Shown here: positions 5,645 through 6,677 of the stretch, one piece after another
How positions within the stretch are numbered: the stretch's first letter is position 1
How the letters are laid out: every line of letters begins with the position of its first letter
Source of the DNA: an uncultured Ruminococcus sp.
GTDB taxonomy: Bacteria; Bacillota; Clostridia; Oscillospirales; Acutalibacteraceae
Length of the DNA: 6,677 bases
NCBI GenBank assembly: GCA_902803585.1
Contig: CADCQO010000021.1
Coordinates: forward strand, 1-6,677
Reading direction: 5' to 3'
The notes under the pieces: generated by a model
What the model was told of the DNA's origin: nothing
The model's database searches: none
The model's input: the letters and a program-made list of their open reading frames with translations, nothing else
Program-made: the position numbers and the translations under genes

Positions 5645-6677
5645 TCAGACATTGATTTCTGCTTTAGCTGTTTCAAGTGCTTCATACGGTGCTAACGCCG
5701 CCGCTACTGTTTCCGTAAGAAAATCTGTTGTCTGCTCAGGCGCTCTGCCAACATACTTTTCCGGACGGCAGATTTCCTGCAGTTCTTCCAATGTTTTGCC
5801 GAAAATCGGATCAGCTGCAATTCTTTCCAGCAGGTCGTTTTTGCCGCCGCTGCTCTTGATTTCCTGTGAAGCACTGCGGATTCTCTCGTGCAGTACCTGA
5901 CGGTCACCGCCCGCCTTTACAGCGTCCATCATAATGTTTTCTGTCATCATGAACGGCAGCTCGTTCATCAGGTGTGCTGTAATGACATTTTCGTACACAA
6001 CCAGACCATCGCTGACATTGAGATAAAGGTTCAGAATTGCGTCTACTGCCAGAAAAGCCTCCGGAATGCTCAGTCTTTTGTTGGCGGAATCGTCCAGTGT
6101 TCTCTCAAACCACTGTGTAGCGGCTGTGATGTACGGGTTCAGGACGTCAATCATAACGTAGCGGGACAGAGAAGTCATTCTTTCGGAACGCATCGGATTG
6201 CGTTTGTATGCCATTGCGCTGGAACCGATCTGGCTCTTCTCGAACGGCTCTTCGATTTCCTTCAGGTGCTGCAGCAGACGAATGTCATTAGAGAACTTGG
6301 AAGCACTCTGGGCAATACCTGCCAGAACATTGACAACTCTGCTGTCCAGTTTTCTTGAATAGGTCTGACCGGATACGGCAAAACAATCGCTGTATCCCAT
6401 CTTCTGAGCGATCAGGCGGTCGATCTGCTTGCATTTCTCGTGGTCACCGTCAAATAATTCCAGAAAGCTCGCCTGTGTGCCTGTTGTACCCTTACAGCCC
6501 AGCAGTTTCATATTGGAAAGTACATAGCGTACATCTTCCAGATCCATCAGCAGATCCTGTATCCAGAGGGTGGCACGCTTGCCGACAGTGGTAGGCTGTG
6601 CCGGCTGGAAGTGGGTAAATGCCAGTGTCGGCAGATTCTTGTAAGTATCTGCAAAGCGGGACAGCAGACGAATGGTG
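5645..6677 (-). CDS. purB: Adenylosuccinate lyase, 5' end missing
   Basis: Cleaves adenylosuccinate to AMP and fumarate, and SAICAR to AICAR and fumarate, so it serves both IMP synthesis and the AMP branch; cytoplasmic homotetramer. The visible 343 residues run in from the right edge without a start; about 130 N-terminal residues are missing if the full length is near 475. The fragment opens with sequence around FTHFQPAQPTTVGKRA, whose His (fragment residue 22) matches the catalytic His of the family. The fumarase/aspartase superfamily signature SSAMAYKRNP is at 152-161, holding the mobile-loop catalytic Ser; the usual Pro is Ala here. GQTYSRK and QWFERTLDDSAN are as in vertebrate ADSL, so this is the long, eukaryote-like subfamily rather than the shorter B. 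subtilis type. The internal ATG at 6547 is not the start, because conserved coding continues upstream of it. It is followed after 38 bases by the AIM24 gene. Confidence 0.95.
   Translation of the reverse strand, partial: TIRLLSRFADTYKNLPTLAFTHFQPAQPTTVGKRATLWIQDLLMDLEDVRYVLSNMKLLGCKGTTGTQASFLELFDGDHEKCKQIDRLIAQKMGYSDCFAVSGQTYSRKLDSRVVNVLAGIAQSASKFSNDIRLLQHLKEIEEPFEKSQIGSSAMAYKRNPMRSERMTSLSRYVMIDVLNPYITAATQWFERTLDDSANKRLSIPEAFLAVDAILNLYLNVSDGLVVYENVITAHLMNELPFMMTENIMMDAVKAGGDRQVLHERIRSASQEIKSSGGKNDLLERIAADPIFGKTLEELQEICRPEKYVGRAPEQTTDFLTETVAAALAPYEALETAKAEINV

Larger units (their letters stand above)
93..6677 (-). other. Probable operon purB - AIM24 - purA - glmS - guaA
   Basis: Five same-strand genes are separated by 38, 53, 16 and 36 bases, each with its own ribosome site. 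None of the gaps holds a stem followed by a T run, and I found no convincing promoter inside them. The promoter must lie upstream of purB, outside the window. Whether a purine regulator (PurR box, guanine riboswitch) controls the unit cannot be judged from here. Confidence 0.8.

Noticed and set aside
5888..6358. Open frame of 156 codons on the plus strand
   Set aside because: Antisense to the conserved purB region, including its catalytic loop; shadow composition.
6545..6547. ATG at 6547 as the purB start
   Set aside because: Coding continues without a break to the right edge with highly conserved adenylosuccinate lyase sequence, including the catalytic His.

Overview
The window is a tightly packed, single-strand gene cluster on the minus strand. 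In transcription order (right to left) it reads purB (5' end cut off by the right edge), an AIM24-family gene, purA, glmS and guaA. The gaps between genes are only about 38, 53, 16 and 36 bases. None contains a convincing terminator, so the genes are most simply read as one operon. No large open reading frame on the plus strand looks real. There are no tRNAs, rRNAs, CRISPR arrays, insertion sequences or prophage signs.

The organism is most likely a member of the Firmicutes, in the class Clostridia (Lachnospiraceae, Ruminococcaceae or a relative). The support is moderate GC content, purine-rich ribosome binding sites of the AGGAGG type, and the particular protein subfamilies: a long PurB resembling vertebrate adenylosuccinate lyase, a divergent PurA, and a stand-alone AIM24 protein. 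This placement is inference from sequence style and remembered family features, not from a search.

Function: PurA and PurB convert IMP to AMP through adenylosuccinate; PurB also acts earlier in making IMP. GuaA makes GMP from XMP. The cluster therefore covers both exits from IMP except for guaB (IMP dehydrogenase), which is not in the window. GlmS makes glucosamine-6-phosphate, the entry to peptidoglycan amino sugars. It shares with GuaA the use of glutamine as nitrogen donor. The AIM24 protein has no established role in bacteria; its place between purB and purA is the main open question.

Region by region: 1-92 is noncoding downstream of guaA. It holds a T7 run with half of a probable terminator stem at the left edge, a weak AT hairpin, and a GC-rich inverted repeat followed by T5 on the plus strand. 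93-1634 is guaA, 1671-3497 glmS, 3514-4794 purA, 4848-5606 AIM24, and 5645 to the right edge is purB. The most notable observations are the substitutions in otherwise conserved active-site motifs of PurA, the three-fold 66-residue repeat pattern in the AIM24 protein and its operon context, the lack of room for a glmS ribozyme, and a small hairpin with a four-methionine mini-ORF in the purA leader. I see no clear evidence of a wholly new system here; this is mostly a core metabolic operon with some unusual details.
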